The translations under genes and the position numbers were made by a program. 64,000 nt of DNA from Micromonospora sp. R77 (GTDB lineage: Bacteria > Actinomycetota > Actinomycetes > Mycobacteriales > Micromonosporaceae): positions 6,386,001-6,450,000 of the forward strand of contig NZ_JALDST010000001.1 in assembly GCF_022747945.1 (NCBI RefSeq), in the 5' to 3' direction. A model generated the notes under the pieces. It saw nothing but the letters and a program-made list of their open reading frames with translations, did not search any database and had not been told where the DNA came from. Below are positions 15,232 to 23,922 of this stretch, one piece after another (position 1 is the first letter of the stretch; each line of letters starts with the position of its first letter).

Positions 15232-17637
15232 CTAGCGCTTCCAGAAGTTCCGCCGGGCGGCACTGCGCGGCGGGTCGACCGGGCGCCCGGCCGCGTACTC
15301 GTCGAGGGTCCGCAGGCAGTGCTCCCACAGCTCGGTCAGCTCCCGCCGGGCGACCTCGGTCGGGGTGAGCGCCTCGGCCAGCGCGCGCAGCGGTCCCTCG
15401 CCGAGCACCGCCAGCCGGCTGCCCAGATCCTCCAGCAGCTCTTGCCGCTCGTGGTCGGGCCGGTCCTGCGCCTCGCGCAGGCGCCGGGCCTCGGTGGCCG
15501 CGAGCGCGCGCAGGTCACCGGCCGGTTCGGGCGCGCGGGGCGCGGGGGCGACCGGCATCGACCCGTACCCGGTGGCAGCCCCGCCGGCGGCGCGGGCCGC
15601 GCCGAACGGTCCGGACCGGACGGTCCGCCCGCCGGGGCGAAGCCGCCGTGCAGGGCCGCGCCGGCGCGCCGGCCCGCCGCCTGGCCACCCCCGGCGGTAC
15701 GGGCATCGACGCCGACATCGCCGCGAACCCGTTGCTGGAGAAGTCTGCCGAGAACGCCGGCGGGGCAGCCGGCGGTGCCCAGCCGGACGGCAGTTCCACC
15801 GGCTGGATGACGCGCTGGGCGGTCCGCCGTCGGTCACCACCCGGCTGTCCACGGCCACGTACGCGGTGTACCGGCACAGCACGCCGAACCGGAGCGAGGT
15901 GGCGGTGATCCGCTGCTCCAGCGGTACGGCCGGGCCGCCGGCCGCCGCCGCGTCCTCCAGGTCGCGCAGGTGGGCCCGGGCCCAGATCGCCGTCACCGCC
16001 GGCGCCTCCCGCCGCTCGGCGGTCGCCGACGCGGCGAACTCCCGGCCGTCCCGGGTGGTGCCGTGCAGGGTCAGCGTGCCCTGGCCGGCACCCCGGTACC
16101 GACCGCTGACGACGAACGGCACACCCGGGAACACGTCCGGCAGCCGGGCCGGCGTCACCGTCTCCGCCACGACGGACAGTCCCTGGTCCGCCAGCCGTAC
16201 CGCGGTGACGGCCGGCGCGCCGATCCGCCGGTGGATGTGGTCCATCGCCTCGTCCAGCCGGTCCTCGCTCTCCACCAGTTCGCAGCGGCCGCCGCCGACC
16301 ACCGCCAGCCGGCCGAGGAAGCCCGCGTTGACGGCCCGGTCGATGCCGACGGTGTGCACGCGTACCCCGCGCAGGCCGCCGCTGACCTCGCGCAGCAGCT
16401 GGTCCTCGTTGCCCACCTGACCGTCGGTCACCAGCACCAGCACCCGGTCGGTGGCGTCGCCGGTAGCCAACAGGGCGAGCGCGTCGTGCAGTGGCTGCAG
16501 CAGCTCGGTGCCACCCCGGGCCTCCGTCCGGGCCAGGTGTTCGATCGCCCGGTACCGGTTGCGGTCGGTCGCCGGCACCAGGCCGGACGGCAGGTGCGGT
16601 GGCGTCTCCACCTCGTGGTCGAAGGCGAGTACCGCGAACCGGTCGCCCGGCACGAGGGTGTCCACGATGCGGGCGGCGGCGCGTCGGGCGGCGACCATCT
16701 TCCAGCCGCCCATGCTCCCCGAACGGTCCAACAGCAGCACCACGTCCCGCGGCCGGGGGCGCTGCGGCGACTCCGGGGGCAGCACGGTCAGCCGGAAGGT
16801 GCCCTCGTCGCCGTCCGGATCCGGGCTGACCACCAACGATGTCGACGACTGGTCGGCGCGGTACGGCAGCCGCAGCACGAAGTCCCGATCGACCCGCTCG
16901 CCGGGCCGGACCCGCAGCCGCCCGTCCACCGTCTCGACCGCGTGCAGGCTGGAGCGCACCTCGTCCAGCGACAGTCCGGCCGCGTCGACGCCGACGTCGA
17001 TGCTCAGCCGCACCGGGTCGGGGAAGCCGGGCAGCAGCACCGGCGGGGTGATCCGGGACGCGTCCGGCACCGCGTCGGTGTCCTGCGCGTGCCCGTCGCC
17101 CACCGGGTCGTCCCGCAAGGTGCGGCCCGGCACGTAGCGCGGCGCGACCACCAGCGGGAAGCGGAAGGTCGCCTCACCGTCCGCCCAGGCCAGCGGCCCG
17201 GTCAGGGTCACCGTGACGCTGACCCGCTCACCGGGCCGGATGTTGCCGACCCGCATGGTGAACACGTCCGGCCGCTCCTCCTCGGCGATGGACGCACGCT
17301 GACCGGCAGCGATCGCCTCGTCATAGGTCTGCCGGGCCTCGGCACGCTCGCGCAGCTCGGCCTGCACCACGCGGCCGTCGGCGGTCATCCGCATCGCGGT
17401 CACCGCGGCCCGGTCCGGCAGGGGGAAGACGTACGTCGCCTCCAGCGGACGGTCGTGCACGTTACGGAAGTCCTGACTCAGCTCCACCCGGGACACCAGC
17501 CCGGTGATGTCCACCCGCACGTCCAGCCGCTCCAGCGGCAGGTTGCCGTGTTCGGTGCGCAGGGCACCGAGGCCGGCCTCGTCCGCCGCGCCGGCCGGCC
17601 CGGCCGGTTCCGCCTCGGGCATGGTGACGATCCTCAT
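15232..17637 (-). CDS. VIT and von Willebrand factor A domain protein (linker out of frame)
   Basis: 801 residues as read. The N-terminal VIT domain covers about residues 25-160 (VELSQDFRNVHDRPLEATYV, AELRERAEARQTYDEAIAAG). The vWA domain has an intact MIDAS start, VVLLLDRSGSMGGWK (about 297-311), plus FDHEVE and VLVTDGQVGNE. The stretch from about 15,825 to 15,600 codes better in another frame (RVIQPVELPSGWAPP in the expected linker position), implying two compensating single-base shifts in G/C runs. The C-terminal helical region is back in frame. The gene overlaps the MerR gene by 4 bases. Role unknown; probably a MerR-controlled protein-protein scaffold. Confidence 0.82.
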   Translation of the reverse strand: MRIVTMPEAEPAGPAGAADEAGLGALRTEHGNLPLERLDVRVDITGLVSRVELSQDFRNVHDRPLEATYVFPLPDRAAVTAMRMTADGRVVQAELRERAEARQTYDEAIAAGQRASIAEEERPDVFTMRVGNIRPGERVSVTVTLTGPLAWADGEATFRFPLVVAPRYVPGRTLRDDPVGDGHAQDTDAVPDASRITPPVLLPGFPDPVRLSIDVGVDAAGLSLDEVRSSLHAVETVDGRLRVRPGERVDRDFVLRLPYRADQSSTSLVVSPDPDGDEGTFRLTVLPPESPQRPRPRDVVLLLDRSGSMGGWKMVAARRAAARIVDTLVPGDRFAVLAFDHEVETPPHLPSGLVPATDRNRYRAIEHLARTEARGGTELLQPLHDALALLATGDATDRVLVLVTDGQVGNEDQLLREVSGGLRGVRVHTVGIDRAVNAGFLGRLAVVGGGRCELVESEDRLDEAMDHIHRRIGAPAVTAVRLADQGLSVVAETVTPARLPDVFPGVPFVVSGRYRGAGQGTLTLHGTTRDGREFAASATAERREAPAVTAIWARAHLRDLEDAAAAGGPAVPLEQRITATSLRFGVLCRYTAYVAVDSRVVTDGGPPSASSSRWNCRPAGHRRLPRRRSRQTSPATGSRRCRRRCPYRRGWPGGGPARRRGPARRLRPGGRTVRSGPFGAARAAGGAATGYGSMPVAPAPRAPEPAGDLRALAATEARRLREAQDRPDHERQELLEDLGSRLAVLGEGPLRALAEALTPTEVARRELTELWEHCLRTLDEYAAGRPVDPPRSAARRNFWKR

Positions 17638-18442
17638 CGGTCGTACTCCCTCTCAGGTGTCGGCAGCAGCCCGCGAGCGGCGAGCAGGTCGAGCAGGGGT
17701 CGAGCGGCCTCGGTGATGGCCGCGGCGTCGTCGGGGTCGGGCGCCGCGGTCAGCAGCAGCACCGCGCCCTCGTCCAGGGGTACGCCGAACAGCAGCGCCG
17801 CCGGCTGCCGGCCGCGCCGCAGCGCGTCACCACCGCCCGCCGGCTCGGCTCGTGGCGTGCTGTCCGGGCGGGGCGACCCGGCACCGGGGGCCGTCGCGTC
17901 GGTCCGTGGCGTGCCGTCCCGGCGGGACGCGGCGGCGGCCACCGGCGCGGCCGGGGTGTGGCGGTCGGCGGGGGAGCGGACCAGAACGCGCCGGCCGGCC
18001 GGGTGGGCGCCGCCGCGTCGGCCGGCCGTCGGGCGTCCTGCGCTGCGGCCCGGTCACCGCTGCGCGGGGCGCGGGCCGGGCCCGCCGGGGTGTCCGTCGG
18101 CCGGCCGGGGTCCAGCAGCTCGGCGGGCACCTCGGCGATCTCGGCGAGCACCCGGTCGGGTGCCCCGGCCAGCTCCGCCTGGATCTCCGCGATGGTGCGT
18201 CCCGCCGCCTGGCGGCGTTTGACCGCCACCAGTTGCAGCAGGTGCCGAACGCCGTAGTACGCGGTGCGGCCGCGCATCGCGGCGGGCCGGTCGAGCAGCC
18301 CGATGGTCGCGTACCACCGGATGGTGCGGGTGGTGGGACGGTCCCGCACGCGACCGCTCGGGATGCCCTGGTACGCCCCGCCGGCCAGGGCGGCATCCAC
18401 CCGGCCGGTGAGCTCCTCGATGGTCCACGGGGCGTCGGTCAC
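17634..18442 (-). pseudogene. MerR-family regulator, frameshifted near 17,960
   Basis: The N-terminal half (from GTG 18442) has the MerR winged helix, with TTRTIRWYATIGLLDRPAAM, RTAYYGVRHLLQLVAVKRRQ and AAGRTIAEIQAELAG. Near 17,960, in a run of five Cs, the frame changes: the expected C-terminal part (AALLFGVPLDEGAVLLL, TEAARPLLDLLAARGLL) continues in the frame that ends at 17634 and overlaps the VWA start by 4 bases. One missing base explains the break, so sequencing error is as likely as decay. The regulator should control its own operon through the palindrome at its promoter. Confidence 0.72.
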
Positions 18443-18448
18443 CGGCAG

Positions 18449-18477
18449 ATCCTGACACTGTCATATGACAGTGTCAA
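18449..18477 (-). promoter_or_regulatory. MerR-type promoter with 24-bp palindromic operator, leaderless
   Basis: A perfect 24-bp palindrome (half-site TGACACTGTCAT) occupies 18453-18476. On the minus strand TTGACA (-35, 18477-18472) and CAGGAT (-10, 18454-18449) flank it with a 17-bp spacer, so the operator fills the spacer as in MerR promoters. The -10 ends six bases before the GTG start of the MerR gene, which suggests a leaderless mRNA. The divergent thioredoxin-like gene starts 81 bases away and may share the control. Confidence 0.75.
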
Positions 18478-18557
18478 CTACCATCGTCCGGGTGGGTGGG
18501 ACGCGGGACGGGCCACGCCACCGCCTGTGGCACCCTTGACCAGTGCAGGAGACCTCC

Positions 18558-19001
18558 GTGACCGGCGTCGTCGCGGTCCTCGTCGTGCTCGCGCTGGCGA
18601 GCGCGTTCGGCTGGTGGCGCCGGCACCGGGACGGCCGGCTCCGGCCGGTCGACACCGCGCCGGGCGAGTCGCCGACCCCGACCCTCCCGGCGGCGCTCAC
18701 CGCCCTCGGCGTACGGGCCGGAACGGTCACCCTCGTGCAGTTCTCCTCCCCGGTCTGCGCCCCCTGCCGGGCCACCCGGCGGGTCCTCGACCAGGTCCGC
18801 GCGGACGTCGACGGCGTACACCTGATCGAGGTCGGCGTCGACGAGCACCTCGACCTGGCGCGGGAGCTGGACATCTGGCGTACCCCGACGGTGCTGGTGG
18901 TGGACCCGGCCGGGCGGATCGCGCGGCGCGCCTCCGGCGTGCCCGCCCGGGACGACCTCGTCGCGGCCGTGACGCCGCTGCTGGCCGGGGCGCGGGGATG
19001 A
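18558..19001 (+). CDS. Thioredoxin-like membrane-anchored protein
   Basis: About 147 residues. One N-terminal membrane segment (GVVAVLVVLALASAFGWW) precedes a thioredoxin fold with the redox motif in SSPVCAPCRATRRVLDQV and the cis-Pro region DIWRTPTVLVVD. GTG 18558 follows GGAGA with seven-base spacing. The domain should face the cytoplasm or envelope depending on topology and reduce or transfer disulfides. The stop codon overlaps the start of a Cys-containing leader peptide (ATGA) and DUF4395 follows, the usual actinobacterial pairing of these redox proteins. Confidence 0.85.
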   Translation: MTGVVAVLVVLALASAFGWWRRHRDGRLRPVDTAPGESPTPTLPAALTALGVRAGTVTLVQFSSPVCAPCRATRRVLDQVRADVDGVHLIEVGVDEHLDLARELDIWRTPTVLVVDPAGRIARRASGVPARDDLVAAVTPLLAGARG

Positions 19002-19084
19002 CCGGGGTGGCGCTGACCCGGCGGCGGGTGGTCGACCACGGGCGGCTGGCGGCGAGCCTCTGTGCGCCGGCCCGCCCCGCCTGA
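18998..19084 (+). CDS. 28-residue putative leader peptide (LTRRRVVD...C type)
   Basis: A short gene whose ATG overlaps the thioredoxin stop by four bases. It encodes MTGVALTRRRVVDHGRLAAS followed by LCAPARPA. The pattern LTRRR-hydrophobic-D-x-xR-hydrophobic-xxxLC matches actinobacterial 'putative leader peptides' found before sulfur and redox genes, where stalling at Cys codons is thought to adjust expression of the next gene. DUF4395 starts 28 bases downstream. Conclusion from pattern and position only; the peptide is too short to prove coding by composition. Confidence 0.6.
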   Translation: MTGVALTRRRVVDHGRLAASLCAPARPA

Positions 19085-19111
19085 CCCGCCCCAGCGCCCG
19101 AACGGAACCCC

Positions 19112-19553
19112 ATGTTGCTCGACCCTCGCGGGCCGCGGTTCGCCGCCGCCCTCACCACCGTCGTCCTCGCCGTCGCCCTGGTCACCGGCTCCGGCTGGCT
19201 CGTGCTCGCCCAGGCCGCCGTCTTCGCCCTCACCGCCGCCAACCCGCGCCTCGGCCCGTACGGCCTGCTCTTCCGTCTCCTGGTGGCACCCCCGCCTGCG
19301 GCCGCCCGCCGAGCTGGAGCCCGTCGCGCCGGTCCGGTTCGCCCAGCTCGTCGGCCTGGTCTTCGCCAGTGTCGGAGCGTTCGGCTACCTGGCCGGCGTG
19401 CCCGCGCTCGGGCTCGGCGCCACCGCCGCGGCGCTCGCCGCCGCGTTCCTCAACGCCGCCTTCGACGTCTGCCTCGGCTGCGAGGGCTACCTGGCGTTCC
19501 GCCGGCTCACCGGCCGACCCGTCGCCGCCCGGGTGCCCGCCCGCACCACCTGA
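19112..19553 (+). pseudogene. DUF4395 membrane protein, frameshifted near 19,290
   Basis: The first part (MLLDPRGPRFAAALTTVVLA, then NPRLGPYGLLFRLLV) and the second part (PPAELEPVAPVRFAQLVGLV, AAFLNAAFDVCLGCEGYLAF) together make one complete DUF4395 protein of about 147 residues. The two halves lie in different frames because of one extra C in a five-C run at about 19,287-19,293. The CLGCE motif with its two Cys is intact. The family often accompanies thioredoxin-like proteins; here it follows one and a leader peptide. A sequencing insertion is a likely cause. Confidence 0.75.
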
Positions 19554-19640
19554 CCCCCCATCCGCCCTCCACCGCTCCGCCGCCGGATGGGCACCATCGA
19601 CCGATCACCGGCCGGCCCGGGACTCCGTACCCTGGCTCCG

Positions 19641-21450
19641 GTGACGGCGGACAGCGGCACGCGCGACGACGGCCCGGCTCAACCGGCGGCGTCTGCTCGC
19701 CGCCGCCGGCGGCCTCGCCGTCGCCGGTGTCGGCGTGCCCGTGGCGCTCGCCGCCACCGCCGACCCGCCGCCGCCCGCACCGGCCCGGGGCCGCCGCCCG
19801 ATCAGCATGGCCCTGCACATCCACGCCTCGTTCAGCGAGGGCACCGCCAGCTACGCCGCCCACCTCGACCAGGCGCACCGCAACGGCGTCGACGTGATCT
19901 GGTGGACCGACCACGACTTCCGCGTCGCCGCCCACGACCACCGCCGCGCCGTCCACTTCGACGGCGCGGAGGAGTTGGAGGGCGCCCTGGCCTGGACCTG
20001 GACGGCGTCCACCGAGGGGCGGCTGACCGCGTCGGCCGCCGACTTCGTCGACACCCCGCACGCCACCGACGACCCGGGCCGGGCACTGCGGCTCGCGGCC
20101 ACCGGCGACGGCATCCTCTGGTACGCCGGCAAGGCGTGGAACTGGACGCACACCGGCAACATCTCCGACACCACCCTCCACCTGGACGTGCTGCCCGAGG
20201 TGGCCGGACCGGACGCCACACTGATCGTCGAGATCGCCCTGTCCCACCACCCGGCCCAGGCCGGCCGCCCCGCCGGCCAGTACGTGCTGCGCTACCGGCT
20301 CGGCGCGGCCCGGACCGCCGGCCACTCCACCGACGGCCTGCGCGGCACCGTCGACCTGCCCGCGCCGGTGGGGGAGTGGCGCCGGCACACCCTGCCGCTG
20401 GTGGCGGACGTGCGGCGGCTCTGGCCCGACCTGGTCGCCGGGGACAACTCGCTGCGCGGGCTGCGCCTCGGCGTCGACGTACGCGGGTCGGCGCGCGGCA
20501 GCTTCGTGCTGGACCGGCTGGTCTTCGACCGGGCCCGCCGCGCCGGGCAGGCCGGCGAGGAACTCCGCGCCGAGGTGCTGCGCGGCTATGACGGGCGGTT
20601 CCCCGGGGTCACCCACCACCGGGCGTACGAGGTGTCGATGGTGCGGCACCTCAACTGGTTCGGCGGGGACCAGACCCTGCCCGAGTTCCCGTCACCGCCG
20701 TACCGGGACAACGACGTGGACCGCACCGAGCGGATGGTCGAGTTCCTGCACGCGCACGGCGGCGTGGTCTGCTGGAACCACCCGCTCGACGTGGCGGACC
20801 GGGAGTCCCTGGCCCGGTTGATGGTGCAGCGCAACAACCTCGGCGCCGACCTGATCGAGATCGGTCGCACCCCGCTCGACGACCACCTCTGGGCGTACGA
20901 CGTGGCCGCCCGCAACGCCGTCTTCGCCACCGCCGTCGGGGTCACCGACGACCACGACGGCACCGACTGGCGGGGCGGCGCCGACCGGCACGTCACGTAC
21001 GTCTGGGCACCCTCCACCGGCCGCGACGACCTGGTCGCGGCGCTGCGCGCCGGGCAGGCCTGGTTCACCGACCTGGCCCGCTTTCGGGGCGCACTCGACA
21101 TCGAGGTCGACGGGCGCAGCGCGATGGGCGGCGTCCTGCTCACCCCGGCCGCCGAGGTGACCGTCCGCCTGCACGCCACCGACCTGCCCGGCGGCGCGTC
21201 CCTGGAGGTGGTCACCGGGACGGTCGACCTCGCCGGCGTCGCCGACCTCACGCCCGCCACCACGACCACCCGCGTCGCCGCCCGGCAACTCCGGCCGGGC
21301 TGGTACGACCTGCGCCTGCCACCGGGCGCCGGTGCCTACGTCCGCACCCAGGTCCGGGCGACCGACGGCGCGATGCTCGGCGCGAGCAACCCGACCTGGC
21401 TGCTGCGCTCCGCACCCCCACGCGGCATCCCACCCGCCCGCCGCCGCTGA
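19641..21450 (+). CDS. Tat-exported PHP-domain protein (start region out of frame)
   Basis: About 600 residues. The PHP metal-binding pattern is visible: MALHIHASFSEGTASYAAHL near the start, VIWWTDHDFRVAAH, and later VVCWNHPLDVA and VTDDHDGTDW. The main frame has no start before GTG 19735, which would cut off a clear twin-arginine signal (RLNRRRLLAAAGGLAVAGVG) encoded from about 19675. GTG 19641 (VTADSGTRDDG) joins this signal if one C is removed near 19,675. A central carbohydrate-binding-like region is followed by the rest of the PHP fold. Probably an extracellular metallophosphoesterase; substrate unknown. Confidence 0.75.
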
Positions 21451-21479
21451 CCGCCTTCGCCGTCACCGGTCTGGGGCAG

Positions 21480-21704
21480 TCAGCACGCGAAGATCGCGCC
21501 GGGCGGGAAGTCACCGGTCGACCGCCGTTCCTTGACGATCTTCGCAGCGATCGCACCAGCCGGGGAATTCAAGTTGCCATCCTCCACGGATGCCTGGAGG
21601 GTGTGCTTGTCGATGACCAGGACCCGGTCGAAGTCGTCATCGAAGCCGAAGGCGTAGCGAACAACATCGTCCTGCTCGCCGATCCGTCGAGCGGTCACCA
21701 TCAT
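21480..21704 (-). CDS. Small orphan protein at the end of the toxin cassette
   Basis: About 74 residues starting MMVTARRIGEQDDVVRYAFG, then DDDFDRVLVIDKHTLQASVE and NSPAGAIAAKIVKERRSTGD. It is acidic in the middle, soluble, and has no signal or membrane segment. A GGTGGG-rich ribosome site precedes the ATG pair at 21704/21701. Its G/C bias is lower than that of the flanking genes. It lies 99 bases after the immunity candidate in the same direction, where second immunity genes or orphan toxin-cassette proteins often sit. No family recognised. Confidence 0.6.
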   Translation of the reverse strand: MMVTARRIGEQDDVVRYAFGFDDDFDRVLVIDKHTLQASVEDGNLNSPAGAIAAKIVKERRSTGDFPPGAIFAC

Positions 21705-21802
21705 TCCCACCACCCACCACCAATGTCGCCCAGTCGTCGTCGGCGGCGGGCGGGTGTTGGCCGCTCTTGCTGCCGGCCTGCTCCTGTTCGCATCGTCTGC
21801 CG

Positions 21803-22279
21803 TCAGCGCGACTGGATGGCGCGTCCGTACCGCTGCCACGCGTCGCGCTGATCGGCGTCGGGTGACGTTCGGGGTGGAAACCAGGTCAGGCCCATCGACG
21901 GGTCCCAGGCCGCTACCAGAACGTCGAGACCGGCGACCAATGCCGCGGGCCACAGGGCGGCCGACGCCAATTCGGTGAAGAGCAGCCGCGCCTCGGCCAG
22001 CTGAACAGTGCGTTCACGGCCTGTGTATCCCAGATCCCAGATGATCTCGTAGTCGTCCAGGAGCGAGGCTTCATCGCCGGTGGCTGCCGGGTCGGCGAGG
22101 TAGTTTTCGGCGACCTCTCCACCGATCTGCTTGTTCTGGTCAGCATGAGCGGGCCGACTGAGGAAGATTGCTGCGGCCTTCCCCCGCGAAAAATCCATGG
22201 CCAGGACGCTCGCTATCTGCCTCGCGGCTTCCTCGGGCGATAGGTCGGTACGAATGAAGATGTGCTCTTGTACTGACAT
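21803..22279 (-). CDS. Candidate immunity protein
   Basis: 158 residues, cytoplasmic and acidic, starting MSVQEHIFIRTDLSPEEAAR. I recognise no family. Position is the main evidence: it starts 15 bases after the stop of a WXG-type toxin gene, same strand, which is where the cognate immunity gene of polymorphic toxins is normally found. Third-position G/C bias is weaker than in chromosomal neighbours, in line with horizontal exchange of the toxin tip and immunity gene. Confidence 0.65.
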   Translation of the reverse strand: MSVQEHIFIRTDLSPEEAARQIASVLAMDFSRGKAAAIFLSRPAHADQNKQIGGEVAENYLADPAATGDEASLLDDYEIIWDLGYTGRERTVQLAEARLLFTELASAALWPAALVAGLDVLVAAWDPSMGLTWFPPRTSPDADQRDAWQRYGRAIQSR

Positions 22280-22294
22280 CTCTGACCGCCCTGC

Positions 22295-23599
22295 TCAGTC
22301 GGGGAGGGTGATGATCCGGTCATCACCGAGGATGATTCGGACCCGCTCGGGTAGTGGCGTGGCCTGTTGCCGGTGCTGTCCGACGGCTCGCCCATAGCCA
22401 CGGCGGGCATCTTCCTCGGTCAAACCGACGCCACGTCCGTCCATGACCAGTTCCCCTCCACCTTCCTGGGCGACCTGTCTACCTGCCGCCAGGATGTTGC
22501 GTCGGACAGCGGTGCTGCCATCACTGTCCAACGTCTTGAACTCGGTGACGATACCCGGATCGTCGGGCCGAGACCGGACCATCGAGTCGGGATTCTTGAG
22601 ATCCTGGACGTTGTCGATACGTGGTCGTGGGTGGACCATTTCGCCCTCTTGGGCCAAGCGGTCGGCGATGGCACGTTCCTTTGGCTCGAACAGGTCCGCC
22701 GGGTCCACTACTCCTGGACTGAACTTATCGCCGAGCGGGCCACGCTGCTTACCCGGATCGAAGTTCGGGTCGTGTACGTGCGAACTGCCGCTCCTGTCCG
22801 GTTCCGGAGAGGGACGATGAGACGGGCTCCCCCCGGTCGTGCCGCGAAGCCGGTTCAGGAGTTGCTTGAGCTTGGTGATGAGGTCGGCGAGCTGGTGGAC
22901 CTTCGGGGCGAGGCGTCGCAGGCTGGCCAGCAGCCCGCGCAGCCACTGCGCGATCTTCGCCGCCCACGCCGCCACCGTCGTGGTGACCTGCTCGACCACC
23001 AAAGGAGTGGCGAAGCCGAGGGTGGCGGCTTCTTCGGCCGCGTACCCGATCAGGCGGGAGACGCAGGTGGCGATGGCGTCGCGGACCATGAGCCGGACGG
23101 CGGCGATGAGCATGCCGGCGGCCTCGGTGATCAGCGCCATGGTGTCCGCGGCCTGGCCGAGCCCGGCGATCGCCTGCTGTTGTTCGCCGGCCCAGGTGCG
23201 GTAGGCCCGGCCGGCGTCGCCACCCCAGCCCGCCACGTCCATCCGCACCGCGCGGCCGAGGCTCTCGGCCTCGTCGCGCAGCGAGCCGGCGACGTTGCGC
23301 CAGGTCTGGGCGTGCGCGGCGATCTGCGCGGGGTCGCCGGCCAGCCAGTCCAGGGCCTCGGTGAGCGGCCGGACGTGCTCGATGATCCACGCGACGCCGT
23401 ACTGGAGGAGGGAGCCGAGCGGGTCGGAGACGAACGCGAGACCGTCCAGGCCGGCGCCCACCACGCCGAGAGTGCCGTCGATCCAGCTGCCGTCGCGGAC
23501 GCCCGCCCCGATCAGCTGGATGTCCTCGACGATCCAGATTCCGGTCCACGGGTCGGGCGGGCCGTCGGCGGGGGCGGCGACCAGCGGGTTGCTGGTCAC
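22295..23599 (-). CDS. Polymorphic toxin, type VII-like N-terminus with CdiA-C-like nuclease tip
   Basis: 434 residues. Residues about 90-160 are a helical WXG100-like region (W and G in DVAGWGGDAGRAYRTWAGEQ). A helical middle and a Pro/Ser linker (about 265-300) lead to a C-terminal domain of roughly 120 residues. There PDSMV and IVTEFKTLDSDGS (E353-x-K355) give a PD-(D/E)xK-like signature close to CdiA-C tRNA nuclease tips. The C-terminal third has lower GC than the rest. It overlaps the EspC-like gene by 4 bases and is followed by an immunity candidate, so it is probably exported by a type VII system encoded elsewhere. Confidence 0.75.
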   Translation of the reverse strand: MTSNPLVAAPADGPPDPWTGIWIVEDIQLIGAGVRDGSWIDGTLGVVGAGLDGLAFVSDPLGSLLQYGVAWIIEHVRPLTEALDWLAGDPAQIAAHAQTWRNVAGSLRDEAESLGRAVRMDVAGWGGDAGRAYRTWAGEQQQAIAGLGQAADTMALITEAAGMLIAAVRLMVRDAIATCVSRLIGYAAEEAATLGFATPLVVEQVTTTVAAWAAKIAQWLRGLLASLRRLAPKVHQLADLITKLKQLLNRLRGTTGGSPSHRPSPEPDRSGSSHVHDPNFDPGKQRGPLGDKFSPGVVDPADLFEPKERAIADRLAQEGEMVHPRPRIDNVQDLKNPDSMVRSRPDDPGIVTEFKTLDSDGSTAVRRNILAAGRQVAQEGGGELVMDGRGVGLTEEDARRGYGRAVGQHRQQATPLPERVRIILGDDRIITLPD

Positions 23600-23922
23600 G
23601 GTCGCTGTCGGAGCCGGTCGAGCGCCGCCTCCGCCCGCGCGTCGGACGCCCGGTAGTGGTCGGCGGCGGTGCGCAGCCGGTCGGCGGTGTCGCCCACCGA
23701 ACCGGCAGCCGTGCCGACGCCGTCGAGCAGGATCCGGTGGAGCTGGCCGAGCAGCACCGGCACCATGGTGCAGAGCTGGCCGTACGCGTCCGCGCCGAGC
23801 CGGGTCGTCTCACCGGCCTGACGGGCCAGGGTCACCGCGTCGGCGATCCGGTCGAGCTGGCCGGCGTGCGCGACCAGGTCCGCCGGGAAGACCTCGATGC
23901 CGTCAGCGGGCGGCACCGTCAC
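23596..23922 (-). CDS. EspC-like type VII secretion target
   Basis: 108 residues, mostly helical. VFPADLVAHAGQLDRIADAV at the N-terminus and the C-terminal HYRASDARAEAALDRL helix fit the EspC/'ESX-1 secretion-associated' family, small helical partners exported with WXG proteins. It overlaps the toxin by 4 bases and the upstream YbaB-like gene by 20, so the three are one translational unit. It probably serves as a secretion partner or chaperone for the toxin. Confidence 0.75.
   Translation of the reverse strand: MTVPPADGIEVFPADLVAHAGQLDRIADAVTLARQAGETTRLGADAYGQLCTMVPVLLGQLHRILLDGVGTAAGSVGDTADRLRTAADHYRASDARAEAALDRLRQRP

Noticed and set aside
18453..18476. 24-bp palindrome as a transposon end or integration site
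   Set aside because: Single copy, no adjacent transposase or integrase, and it fits exactly between promoter elements.
19112..19553. Programmed ribosomal frameshifting in DUF4395 and similar genes
   Set aside because: Breaks occur at unrelated runs without shared slippery site or downstream structure, and in many unrelated genes; indels are simpler.
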